From assembly GCA_023138875.1 (NCBI GenBank), contig JAGLOO010000008.1, positions 1 to 64,000 of the forward strand: a DNA stretch of 64,000 nucleotides. The letters run 5' to 3'. Of this stretch, positions 35,267-43,641 are shown one piece after another. The stretch comes from Bacteroidales bacterium (GTDB taxonomy: Bacteria; Bacteroidota; Bacteroidia; Bacteroidales; GCA-2748055). The notes below the pieces were generated by a model. The model did no database searches, was not told where the DNA came from, and saw only the letters and a list, made by a program, of their open reading frames with translations. Position 1 is the stretch's first letter. Every line of letters starts with the position of its first letter. The translations under genes and the position numbers were made by a program.

Positions 35267-37597
35267 ATGAGTATTCTGAAAACCAGGAACCGGTTCGCCG
35301 CAGGTGGACTGGTTCTTGCAATGGCATTGATGATCGTTCCTTTGTCTGCTGCAAAGGCACAGGACGCACTCCGGGTTGTGGGACAGGTGGAAGACAGGCA
35401 GAGCGGAAAGCCCGTGGCCTTTGCCAATATATCCGTCCGGAACAGTCCGCATGGCACTTCCAGCGGGGAGGACGGGAGCTTTGAAATTAAAATCAAAAAG
35501 ACGGAAGGCACCGTATTGGTAATCAGTCATATTAATTTCTACAAACAGGAAGTCAGGCTTGGATCCACTACACCCGGCAGTGATCTCCTCGTTAAACTGG
35601 AACCCAAATCCACTCAGATATCCGATGTGGTCGTATCCGCATCCCTGTATGAGCAGCAGAAGCTTAAACTAACCCGGTCGGCCAGTGTGATCTCCCACCG
35701 GCAGATCGTGGATAAGATGAACTCGAACCTGACCGACATGCTGTCGGCCACTCCTGGCTTCACCCAGGTCTGGGAGTACCATTCGCCCATTATTCTCCGC
35801 GGACTGAATTCCAACCGGCTGGTCATCATGAAAGACGGCAACCGGCGTATTGGCACCTTTCCTGGCGGATATTTCGGGCAGGACATGAACATCTACGATA
35901 CCCGGAAAGTGGAAATAATCAAGGGGCCCGGCTCGGTCATCTACGGTAGCGGGGCCATATCAGGGATCATCAATGTACTCAGTAATACTCCGTTCGGGCA
36001 AGGAAAGACCTCCGCCCACATCCTGTCCGGATATGGAAGCAACAATAACGAATTCCTGGAAATGGCCCGGGTCTGTCACAAGGGAGAAAGCTTCGGAATC
36101 TCTGTAAACGGGAAATACCGGAAGACCAGGAACATGGTCTACGGGAACGGGGAGGAAGCGGAGAACAGTGCTGTGGAGGACCGCGACCTGGCCCTGAATA
36201 CCGGGGTGAAGCTGGGGAAAAACCAGGAACTACTCCTCAATGCAAGCTACCACTACGGCGACTGGGGAAAGCCCCGGGGTTTCAACGGCCCCACCAAATA
36301 TTTCACCAGGATCAATAACCTGGAAGAAAACCTGCATGCCGATTTGGGTTATTCCTGGACCCCGGGAGGCATTGTAGAAGCCGTGCATGTGAATCTGTAT
36401 TACGATGACGGCATGCGCGACTACCACCAGTATCGCTACAGTGAGATCAGCGGTAATCTCAGTTCCCTGGATGTGGTCCACTATAAAAGTAACTATGGAG
36501 GAGGCCGCCTGTTCGCCATCCTGAAGCCCTGGTCCGGCAACCGGCTCAGCCTGGGAGCGGATGCCTACCTTTTCCGACTGGACAATCCCACCACTGTATA
36601 CGATTACTATTACGGGACCGAGGGAACCATTGATGGATATACCAACGCCGGACAGCAGGACATCGGCATCTTCCTCAACGATGAATGGGAAGTTAGCAAT
36701 AAGCTTCGCATTGTTGCTGGTATCCGCTATGACATGGCCACCGTCCAGGAAGGGGAAAGCACCGGCGGAGATGAGCGGACACAGATCCGGAAAGCCCTGA
36801 GCGGAAATACCGGACTGGTATTCTCCCCCACCCAACACAGTCACCTCTCCTTCAACGTAGGACGGGCATTCCGCATGCCCACTGCCGAGGAACTCTTTAC
36901 CCAGATCATTTCCTGCAAGGGCATTAAGGTGGGTAACCCGGAACTGAGACCCGAGTACAGCTGGAACCTGGACCTGGGCTGGAGGGGAGAAACCCTGGAA
37001 AAAAAACTGAATTACGACCTGAGCCTCTTCCATATCCGCCTGCATGACTTCATCAACGAAGCTCCTGTGGCCGATGACCCGGATGTGGATTTCACCTATA
37101 TCAATACCAATGCCACCCTGTCGGGAGGCGAGCTTTCCCTCTCCTACCGTTTCGATGGCGTGTTTTCCCCGGCCAATGCGCTCTATGCCGGACTGGGGGC
37201 TGCCTACGTATTCGGGATTGATCTGTCGGACGAGGAAAACGCCCCCCTTTTCGGAATTCCTCCCTTAAACACCACCCTGGAGCTTCACTACCGGGGCACG
37301 GTAAATAAGACCTGGCTAACCGGCTACAGCCTGAAAGCCGAGTGCGAAATGGCCGCAGCCCAGGACCGCATCCCAACACCCCCGGAAGGAACCGAAGGAG
37401 GGCCCTGGGGATATATTCCTTCCGATCCCCATGCGGTATTGAACCTTTCGGCCGGACTAAATTCCAACGCGCTTCCCGGTCATCCCAAGCTGCGCGTCAT
37501 CGTGAATAACGTATTTGATTTGGATTATCAGCCTTATGGTTCCTACATTCCTGCCATGGGACGGAACATCAAGCTGGTTCTCACCTTCGACATTTAA
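35267..37597 (+). CDS. TonB-dependent receptor
   Basis: This 776-residue outer-membrane receptor has a signal peptide ending near AAKAQ, a carboxypeptidase-regulatory-like domain (RVVGQVEDRQSGKPVAFANI), a plug (RSASVISHRQIVDKMNSNLT ... IIKGPGSVIYGSGAISGI) and a barrel with the conserved FNVGRAFRMPTAEELFTQ box and a C-terminal strand ending LVLTFDI. It differs from the two minus-strand receptors and may take another chelate. With the upstream HmuY-like gene and the downstream OB-fold and PepSY genes it forms a plus-strand operon. Confidence 0.87.
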   Translation: MSILKTRNRFAAGGLVLAMALMIVPLSAAKAQDALRVVGQVEDRQSGKPVAFANISVRNSPHGTSSGEDGSFEIKIKKTEGTVLVISHINFYKQEVRLGSTTPGSDLLVKLEPKSTQISDVVVSASLYEQQKLKLTRSASVISHRQIVDKMNSNLTDMLSATPGFTQVWEYHSPIILRGLNSNRLVIMKDGNRRIGTFPGGYFGQDMNIYDTRKVEIIKGPGSVIYGSGAISGIINVLSNTPFGQGKTSAHILSGYGSNNNEFLEMARVCHKGESFGISVNGKYRKTRNMVYGNGEEAENSAVEDRDLALNTGVKLGKNQELLLNASYHYGDWGKPRGFNGPTKYFTRINNLEENLHADLGYSWTPGGIVEAVHVNLYYDDGMRDYHQYRYSEISGNLSSLDVVHYKSNYGGGRLFAILKPWSGNRLSLGADAYLFRLDNPTTVYDYYYGTEGTIDGYTNAGQQDIGIFLNDEWEVSNKLRIVAGIRYDMATVQEGESTGGDERTQIRKALSGNTGLVFSPTQHSHLSFNVGRAFRMPTAEELFTQIISCKGIKVGNPELRPEYSWNLDLGWRGETLEKKLNYDLSLFHIRLHDFINEAPVADDPDVDFTYINTNATLSGGELSLSYRFDGVFSPANALYAGLGAAYVFGIDLSDEENAPLFGIPPLNTTLELHYRGTVNKTWLTGYSLKAECEMAAAQDRIPTPPEGTEGGPWGYIPSDPHAVLNLSAGLNSNALPGHPKLRVIVNNVFDLDYQPYGSYIPAMGRNIKLVLTFDI

Positions 37598-37619
37598 ATT
37601 TCAATTAATCATCAGAGCC

Positions 37620-38162
37620 ATGAAAATAAAACTGCTTTACACCTGTCTCATCCTGCTTTCCCTGTGTATCCATTCCTGTAATTCAGGAAGTAAATCCCCC
37701 GGCAGTAGCCAGGAAGCCAAACAGGCGCCCCTGCTTGAATCCGAGTACCTGGGTGTGGGAGAAGTATTCCTCAGGGGAAAGGAGCTGGCCGGTCAGGAAA
37801 TCAAGGTAAAGGGAATCGTGGAGCACGTATGCAAGCATACCTGGAAACGTTTTAAAATCGTGGATGCGGATGACAGCGCATTCATCAAAGTGGAGCTGGG
37901 GGAGGACTTCCCCACCCTTGATGCCTCCCTCCTGGGACATACCGCCTATGTAAGGGGGAAACTGGTCCCTGTACAAATGGATGCAAAGGCAGTGGAAGCC
38001 TGGGAAAAAAAGACAAGGGAAAACCACAAGGGAGAAGAGGAAACGGCCCATTTCAAGGAAGAGATCGCCATGATCCAGGAAATCCATCAGCAGATCGTAA
38101 ACGGGGAGATCCCTTTTCATATGGCCCTTACCCTGGAAGCCACTTCCTATGAGATCAGGTAA
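37620..38162 (+). CDS. Lipoprotein with OB-fold-like domain
   Basis: This 180-residue protein has a lipobox (LLSLCIHSCNSG). Its middle part (GQEIKVKGIVEHVCKHTWKR, then FIKVELGEDF and AYVRGKLVPVQ) has the strand order of a bacterial OB-fold such as DUF4920 or tRNA_anti-like proteins. The Cys-Lys-His in VEHVCKHTWKR could bind a metal or heme. The start ATG 37620 is 20 bases after the TonB receptor gene; the last 14 bases overlap the next gene. Its job in iron uptake is not known. Confidence 0.6.
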   Translation: MKIKLLYTCLILLSLCIHSCNSGSKSPGSSQEAKQAPLLESEYLGVGEVFLRGKELAGQEIKVKGIVEHVCKHTWKRFKIVDADDSAFIKVELGEDFPTLDASLLGHTAYVRGKLVPVQMDAKAVEAWEKKTRENHKGEEETAHFKEEIAMIQEIHQQIVNGEIPFHMALTLEATSYEIR

Positions 38163-38688
38163 AAAAAGCCTGCGACAATGGCTCAGAGAGCTGCACCGCG
38201 ACATCGGCTACTTTGCGGTAGGCATGAGCCTGGTCTACGCCCTGTCGGGTTTCTTTCTTTCCCATAAAAACGTCTTTACGGCCACCCGGACAGAAAGCGC
38301 TGAACTAAGTCTGGCAACCGGAATGGACCTGTCAGAGTTCAGGGAAACCATGGACAGCGAATCGGATGTGGATCTCACCCACAGCAGGCTGAAGGGTGAA
38401 TACATTAGCTTCTATTTTGAAGGCGGGGAAGGTGATTATCATGTCCCCACCGGCCGGGTTCAATACGAACGCTATTTCAGGCGAGGCCTGATGCTCTTCA
38501 TCAACCAGTTACACCTGAATCAGCGAAAAGGCTGGGTGGCCGTGGCCGATGTGTTCTCCTTCCTGCTGGTGTTCCTGGCCCTGAGTGGACTTGTAATGGT
38601 TAGGGGAAGGAAGGGTTTCCTGACACGGGGTATCTGGTTCATGTTGCTTGGTTTCATTCTTATCCTTATCTTCATCTGGATTCAATAA
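38149..38688 (+). CDS. Short PepSY-associated TM protein
   Basis: This 179-residue protein begins with the PepSY-TM type helix (LRELHRDIGYFAVGMSLVYA), has an extracytoplasmic stretch with YHVPTGRVQYERY, and ends with a pair of TM helices around LFINQLHLNQRKGWVAVADV. Its length fits the small PepSY_TM_like family that sits beside TonB receptors. It is co-translated with the upstream lipoprotein (14-base overlap). A role in iron reduction or release at the inner membrane is inferred. Confidence 0.7.
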   Translation: MRSGKKSLRQWLRELHRDIGYFAVGMSLVYALSGFFLSHKNVFTATRTESAELSLATGMDLSEFRETMDSESDVDLTHSRLKGEYISFYFEGGEGDYHVPTGRVQYERYFRRGLMLFINQLHLNQRKGWVAVADVFSFLLVFLALSGLVMVRGRKGFLTRGIWFMLLGFILILIFIWIQ

Positions 38689-38697
38689 ACACCCGAC

Positions 38698-38943
38698 ATG
38701 AAACTACTTAATACCGGGAGCCATACAGTGGCCCAACCCTCCACCTTCATGATCACCCGGGGCGTAATGAAAGGCTATATAAAACGCCCCCTGCTCCTGC
38801 TGATCGCTTCCAAACTCAGCTTCCCGAGATACCGCAAAGGTATTAACCTGGACCTGCCAGTTGATTTCATTGATGACTACGGTTTCCTGGCCTGGCTCTA
38901 TCTCCGCATGCAGAAGAAGATGGAAAAGGAAATCAAGCGATGA
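38698..38943 (+). CDS. Unrecognised 81-residue protein
   Basis: I do not recognise it. It is basic (KGYIKRPLLLLIASKLSFPR, C-terminal RMQKKMEKEIKR), with one short hydrophobic patch and no signal. It follows the PepSY gene by 9 bases and so belongs to that operon. Its last five codons and stop lie inside the 190-bp repeat, so the natural C terminus may have been replaced when the repeat arrived. Confidence 0.5.
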   Translation: MKLLNTGSHTVAQPSTFMITRGVMKGYIKRPLLLLIASKLSFPRYRKGINLDLPVDFIDDYGFLAWLYLRMQKKMEKEIKR

Positions 38944-39116
38944 CATCGAAGCATCAATATATGGATAGCATTTCAAGGTTTGACACTATTGTCCTGAAAC
39001 AGAAAGGGATTTTCGTCCCGCCTCACTGGACTACTCATTGCGGATCAGGCCAAAACCGCCCCAAGATCAGCCAGATCAACCTTCTTCTCCCTCGAAGAAG
39101 GTTCGAACTTCGTTCA
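38927..39116 (+). repeat. 190-bp dispersed repeat, copy 2
   Basis: This copy matches the reverse complement of 4849-5038 with three substitutions (in GACACTATTG, CTCACTGGAC and CAGCCAGATC) and no gaps over 190 bases; flanking sequence is unrelated on both sides. It begins inside the 3' end of the small gene 38698-38943 and ends 366 bases before tRNA-Met. Confidence 0.92.
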
Positions 39117-39289
39117 AATCCGACAAAGCAGGTACATCAAATTTGCTTCTTGTCGTAATTATCAATCACTTACAATAATGATAATCAAAATCCTGGAAAA
39201 GAGAAAGCAGATAAAAGTTGTATGAAAATAGTGTGAAAACAAAAAGCTACTTATAACAAGTAGTGTGCTGTAAGTAGCTGATAATGAGT

Positions 39290-39303
39290 GTAGCGAGAGG
39301 GAG
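39290..39303 (+). repeat. 14-bp duplicate of the tRNA-Met 3' end
   Basis: GTAGCGAGAGGGAG here is identical to 39481-39494, which is the 3' end of tRNA-Met read from the plus strand. Duplication of a tRNA 3' end is what tyrosine-recombinase integration leaves behind; a decayed tandem tRNA is the alternative. Confidence 0.5.
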
Positions 39304-39444
39304 GTTTTTCGCCTCATTACATGAGGCTCAAGAAGTCTGGTTGGGAGGCTTAACAAATGAAAAGCCTTTTGCTCGTTTTACTCACAAAATGGTCTTTTTC
39401 CCTTATGTCCTTAATGAAAGCAAGCTTTCAACGTCCAAAATGTT

Positions 39445-39480
39445 AAAAGCCCCTCTGATTTCATCAGAAAGGCTTTTTTT
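39445..39480 (+). terminator. Terminator-like hairpin next to tRNA-Met
   Basis: Arms 39445-39459 and 39463-39477 pair at 13 of 15 positions around a TTC loop, followed by T residues on the plus strand and by a short T-run on the minus strand. It could end the tRNA-Met transcript on the minus strand and any plus-strand read-through. Confidence 0.55.
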
Positions 39481-39481
39481 G

Positions 39482-39555
39482 TAGCGAGAGGGAGACTTGA
39501 ACTCCCGACCTCATGATTATGAATCATGCGCTCTAACCACCTGAGCTACCTCGCC
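39482..39555 (-). tRNA. tRNA-Met (CAT anticodon)
   Basis: The minus strand folds as a 74-nt tRNA: acceptor GGCGAGG/TCTCGCT with G-T pairs at both ends, D stem GCTC/GAGC, anticodon stem CATGA/TCATG with loop TTCATAA (anticodon CAT), variable loop AGGTC and T arm GGGAG-TTCAAGT-CTCCC, discriminator A. CCA is not encoded. A CAT anticodon can also belong to the lysidine-modified tRNA-Ile; I favour elongator Met but cannot decide. Confidence 0.9.
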
Positions 39556-39710
39556 ATCATTTCTTGTAGAACTTTCGGGCTGCAAATATAGTTTTTTTTA
39601 AGATTACAACAATAAGAAATCTGGTCTCACAGGCAGGCCTGGGGATTTGGGATTATGGGTATCGCTGTTTTTTCATATATTACATGATATAGAAGACAGG
39701 AGGTTAAACT

Positions 39711-41657
39711 ATGGGTTCTGGTTTAGAGGGGCTAAGTACAGTTATGCAGGTGCTTATTTACCTGGGCGCATTTGGGATGGTGGCAGTCGCAGCGGGCAGG
39801 ATAGCCGGAGTATTCCAGAAGCTGAAGTTGCCATTGATCACGGGATTCCTGATTATTGGCCTGGTATCCGGTCCTGAATTGCTTGGTTTGATCGACTCTG
39901 AGGCTTTACCAAGGCTTAGTTTTCTAAATGATATAGCGCTTGCATTTATTGCCTTTGCAGTGGGTTCGGAACTCTACCTAAAGGATCTGAGAAGCAGAAT
40001 AAAGAGCATTGTTTCGATGACCATCAGCCAGATCCTGGCTTCATTCATCCTTGTAAGTCTTAGTGTTTACTTTCTAGCTTCATTGATCCCCTTTCTCCAG
40101 GATATGACCCTGGCTGCTAAGATCTCTATATCCATGCTGGCCGGGACCATTGCTATTGCCAACTCACCTTCATCAACCATTGCCATCATTAACGAGCTTC
40201 GTGCCCGGGGACCGTTCACCCAGACCTCTATCGGGGTGACTGTAGTCAAGGATTTTGGGGTGATCATCTTCTTTGCTGTCATATTCACTCTTTCCAAGTC
40301 TCTGATCGAGGAAGTAGAATTCAGGTTGATTTACATTCTCCAGGTGGTTGCCGAACTGGTACTGGCTTTTGGATTGGGATTCCTGGTCTGGCTGATACTC
40401 AGGCTGATCTTCACGATCAAAGGGGCCATGCCGTTAAAAAAGGTTCTGTTCCTGTTGACCGGATTTGTGGTGTATCTGTTTACGCGCGTTATCGCGGACC
40501 ACTTCAGCCTGTACCTGGGTCTTGAACTGCATATTGAACCCTTGCTGATCTGTATTATCGGAAGTTTCCTGGTGACCAATTTCTCAGTATACAGAAACGA
40601 TTTTGTCAGGATTGTAAAGGAAACGGGTCCGTATATCTATATTGTTTTCTTCACACTGACCGGGGCCATGATCTCCCTGGAAGTGGTTGCTTCCTTGTGG
40701 TTTGTTACAATAATCATCTTTGGAGCAAGGCTCTTCTCACTGCTCCTGGCCAGCTATACGGGCAGTGCGACTGCAAAAGACCCACCCCTGTATCGAAGGA
40801 TTTCCTGGATGCCTTATATAACCCAGGCAGGAGTAGGAGTGGGCCTGGCCACGATTATTGCTTCGGAATATCCAGGTTGGGGTGGGCAGTTTGCTACGGT
40901 AATGATCTCAGTCATTGTGCTGAATCAAATTGTTGGTCCGCCTCTGTTCAAATGGGCGTTGCATCTTGCCGGTGAGGTCCATGTGAAATCTGATGGCACC
41001 TATGAAGTGGAAAAGAAGATCCTTATTTTCGGATGGGAAAATCAATCCGTAGCCCTGGCAAATCAGCTGAAAAAACAGAGTTGGGAGGTGGAGTTTGTCG
41101 TTACGAATCCATCCGGGGAGCTCCTTGAGAACAACGAGTTCGTCGTTCACGATTTAAAGGGTACTGATCATATTTCTTTAAGGAAATTCAGTGCTGAAAC
41201 GGCCGATACCATTGTCTGTCTGCTTTCTGCAGACGAGAATTACGCCATCTGTGAAACAGCTTATGAACACTTCGGTACAAAACACCTGATTGTTAGGCTA
41301 CACGACAGGGAATTCTACAAGAAATTCCACAAGATCGGCGTTATGGTAATGGATCCCACCATAGCCATGGTCTCCTTGCTTGAGCATTTTGTGAGGGCTC
41401 CTATCGCTACTTCACTTTTACTGGGTATGGATGAAAATCAGGATTCCATCGATATTGAATTACGGAATTCCGATTACCACGGAATAACCCTCCGGAACCT
41501 CAGGTTACCCTCAGATGTTATCATCCTCTCAGTGACCAGGGGTGACCATCCCATTATTTCCCACGGATATACCCGATTGCGCCTGGGTGATATTGTAACC
41601 CTGGTGGGTTCCAATGAGAGCCTGGACAAGGTCCGGCTGAATCTGCAGGGCTATTGA
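39711..41657 (+). CDS. CPA2-family cation/proton antiporter with RCK domain
   Basis: This 648-residue protein has an N-terminal Na+/H+-exchanger domain of about 12 TM helices (GAFGMVAVAAGRIAGVFQKL, LPLITGFLIIGLVSGPELLG, IANSPSSTIAIINELRARGP) and a C-terminal TrkA_N/RCK part (KILIFGWENQSVALANQLKK) followed by TrkA_C (LRLPSDVIILSVTRGDHPII). It probably exchanges K+ or Na+ for protons under ligand control. The RCK nucleotide loop is GWENQSVA rather than the usual GxGxxG, so it may not bind NAD. It stands alone. Confidence 0.83.
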   Translation: MGSGLEGLSTVMQVLIYLGAFGMVAVAAGRIAGVFQKLKLPLITGFLIIGLVSGPELLGLIDSEALPRLSFLNDIALAFIAFAVGSELYLKDLRSRIKSIVSMTISQILASFILVSLSVYFLASLIPFLQDMTLAAKISISMLAGTIAIANSPSSTIAIINELRARGPFTQTSIGVTVVKDFGVIIFFAVIFTLSKSLIEEVEFRLIYILQVVAELVLAFGLGFLVWLILRLIFTIKGAMPLKKVLFLLTGFVVYLFTRVIADHFSLYLGLELHIEPLLICIIGSFLVTNFSVYRNDFVRIVKETGPYIYIVFFTLTGAMISLEVVASLWFVTIIIFGARLFSLLLASYTGSATAKDPPLYRRISWMPYITQAGVGVGLATIIASEYPGWGGQFATVMISVIVLNQIVGPPLFKWALHLAGEVHVKSDGTYEVEKKILIFGWENQSVALANQLKKQSWEVEFVVTNPSGELLENNEFVVHDLKGTDHISLRKFSAETADTIVCLLSADENYAICETAYEHFGTKHLIVRLHDREFYKKFHKIGVMVMDPTIAMVSLLEHFVRAPIATSLLLGMDENQDSIDIELRNSDYHGITLRNLRLPSDVIILSVTRGDHPIISHGYTRLRLGDIVTLVGSNESLDKVRLNLQGY

Positions 41658-41829
41658 GTCAAAGACTGCTTATATCCTGCAGTCAACATTACGAGTCAGA
41701 TACACTACAGGTGAAGGGCCATTGTATGGATTTTATCTGTTTCTTTATGCGATAGCGGATTTATTCAATTTCAGGTATTAACTTGAGATCGAAAGGTTGA
41801 TAATCATTTAAAAGCAATTTAAGATAAAC

Positions 41830-42726
41830 ATGGGAAAAATTCTGGATAGATTAAAGGGTGGTAATATCCTGGTGTCAGACGGTGCATGGGGAACATTTTT
41901 ACATCAGAGGGGGCTTTCCACTGATGAATGTCCCGAATCATGGAATTTGACCAGACCCGATGATGTTTTTGAAATTGCAAGGAGTTATGTGGAAGCAGGG
42001 GCTGATATTATTCTTACAAACAGTTTTGGAGGAAGCCCTTTCAAGCTTGAACCCTATGGCCTCAAAGACCAGGTATATAAAATAAACCGTGCTGCTGCTG
42101 AGATCTCCAGGAAAGCTGCCGAAGACAAGGTGATGGTTCTTGGGTCAATGGGTCCGACAGGCAAAATGGTTTTCATGGGAGAAATATCCGAAGAGGAGTT
42201 GCTTGAAGGATTCAAGGAGCAGGCAAGAGGGCTCATTGAGGGAGGAGTAGACGGTTTGCTTGTTGAAACCATGTCCGATATCCAGGAGTCAACACTGGCC
42301 GTAAAAGCAGCAAAAAGTGTTTCGGACCTGGAGGTGGTCTGTACATTTACATTTGAGAGAACCCAGAGCAATGAATACCGAACCATGATGGGTACCACCG
42401 TAGCTGAAGCGGTCGAATCGGCTCGTACAGCGGATGCTGACATTATCGGGGCAAATTGTGGAAATGGAATAGCAGGAATGGTGGATATTGTAAGAGAGAT
42501 AAGGAAAATGGAAAAGAATTTACCAATTCTTGTACATGCCAATGCTGGATTACCTCATTATCAGGATGGCCAAACAGTATTTCCTGAAACTCCTGTTGAA
42601 ATGGCTTCCCAGGCGAAATCCCTGGTTGAAGCCGGTGCCAACATTGTAGGTGGCTGTTGTGGCACCACCCCGGAACATATCAGATTAATTTTGCAGGCTG
42701 TTAAGCCTGGGAAACATGCCATTTGA
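41830..42726 (+). CDS. Homocysteine S-methyltransferase family protein (MetH-N/BHMT-like)
   Basis: This 298-residue protein covers one homocysteine-methyltransferase barrel: N-terminal ILVSDGAWGTFLHQRGLSTD, TNSFGGSPFKLEPYGL, and the zinc cysteines in GANCGNG and GGCCGTTPEHIR near the C terminus. It lacks the cobalamin and folate domains of full MetH, so it needs another methyl donor or a separate corrinoid protein. No partner is adjacent and no SAM riboswitch is apparent in the 170-base leader. Confidence 0.87.
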   Translation: MGKILDRLKGGNILVSDGAWGTFLHQRGLSTDECPESWNLTRPDDVFEIARSYVEAGADIILTNSFGGSPFKLEPYGLKDQVYKINRAAAEISRKAAEDKVMVLGSMGPTGKMVFMGEISEEELLEGFKEQARGLIEGGVDGLLVETMSDIQESTLAVKAAKSVSDLEVVCTFTFERTQSNEYRTMMGTTVAEAVESARTADADIIGANCGNGIAGMVDIVREIRKMEKNLPILVHANAGLPHYQDGQTVFPETPVEMASQAKSLVEAGANIVGGCCGTTPEHIRLILQAVKPGKHAI

Positions 42727-42817
42727 TGAATTCCGGGTAAATGAGTGCTTCAACAGATAGGGCTATTGACCCGAAACGCATCTTACTAAAAGATACATAT
42801 CCCAAAACGAATCAATT

Positions 42818-43492
42818 ATGAAATCAACAATAATCATAGCTTTAATTTTGTTTCTGGCTTCCTCCACATATTCCCAAACCAGAGTGGTCTATGGACAACT
42901 TACTGCATATAATAAGTACCCACTTCAGAACATTGAGGTCAAAACAAAAAAGAGCAAAGCGGCTGTAAAATCTGATTCACTCGGTCTTTTTAGTATTGTA
43001 TGCCAGGAGAATGATGTGATCAGGATAAGACCAAAAGCATTTCAATCAGTTAGCCGGAAGGTGGGACCGGATACAGATACCCTGCTCATCAACCTGGTGT
43101 TTATAAATAGCAGGGCCAACAGGGAACTGGCTACAGGATATGGCTATATTAACCAGCAGGATCTGAGTTATGCGGTGAGTCACCTCGAACAGGAGAACAA
43201 TGAGTTCTGCAACTATGAAAATATATTCGAACTGATCAGGGGGAGATTCCCCGGGGTAACAGTCAGCCGCAACAATTATGGAGGAGCTATTTATGTGCGC
43301 GGTGCAACTTCTATCAACATGAGTTCAGAGGCCCTGTATGTGGTCGATGGTGGGGTGACCAGCAACATTGACTGGATCCATCCATGCGATATCAGGTCCA
43401 TTGATGTTCTGAAGGATGGCATGACTGCTATATATGGGTCGCGGGGTGCAAGCGGTGTGGTGGTTATTGAAACCAAGCGGGGGCAAAAGTAA
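42818..43492 (+). CDS. Plug-only TonB-receptor-like protein
   Basis: This 224-residue protein has a signal peptide (IALILFLASSTYSQ), a carboxypeptidase-regulatory-like domain (QLTAYNKYPLQNIEVKTKKS) and a TonB-receptor plug of the SusC type (IFELIRGRFPGVTVSRNNYG, SEALYVVDGGVTSNIDWI, IRSIDVLKDGMTAIYGSRGA, SGVVVIETKRG). It stops where the barrel would begin, and the following ~150 bases carry no barrel. It may be a free periplasmic plug or the remains of a receptor; the coding sequence itself is clean. Confidence 0.78.
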   Translation: MKSTIIIALILFLASSTYSQTRVVYGQLTAYNKYPLQNIEVKTKKSKAAVKSDSLGLFSIVCQENDVIRIRPKAFQSVSRKVGPDTDTLLINLVFINSRANRELATGYGYINQQDLSYAVSHLEQENNEFCNYENIFELIRGRFPGVTVSRNNYGGAIYVRGATSINMSSEALYVVDGGVTSNIDWIHPCDIRSIDVLKDGMTAIYGSRGASGVVVIETKRGQK

Positions 43493-43641
43493 TTTCAGCT
43501 ACATTTCCTACTAATCCCCAAACGTCACAAAGTGCTTGCAACAGGATAACCGGAAATGCACTGATGGAACTTGCTGAAAAGTTTTAAAAGTCCCGGAAAA
43601 ACTCTATTTTGGCATCCTGAGCTACCACAAAAACCTCTTTC

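Larger units (their letters stand above)
39117..39481. other. Gene-free stretch beside tRNA-Met
   Basis: No gene is visible. Contents: a dyad AGCTACTTA/TAAGTAGCT (39245-39279), a 14-base duplicate of the tRNA-Met 3' end (39290-39303), a dyad GCCTCAT/ATGAGGC just after it, and a terminator-like stem at 39445-39480. The arrangement suggests a remnant of integration or of a second tRNA copy. Confidence 0.55.

Noticed and set aside
41658-41829. SAM or cobalamin riboswitch before the homocysteine methyltransferase gene
   Set aside because: The 170-base leader shows neither the conserved SAM core nor a B12 box.
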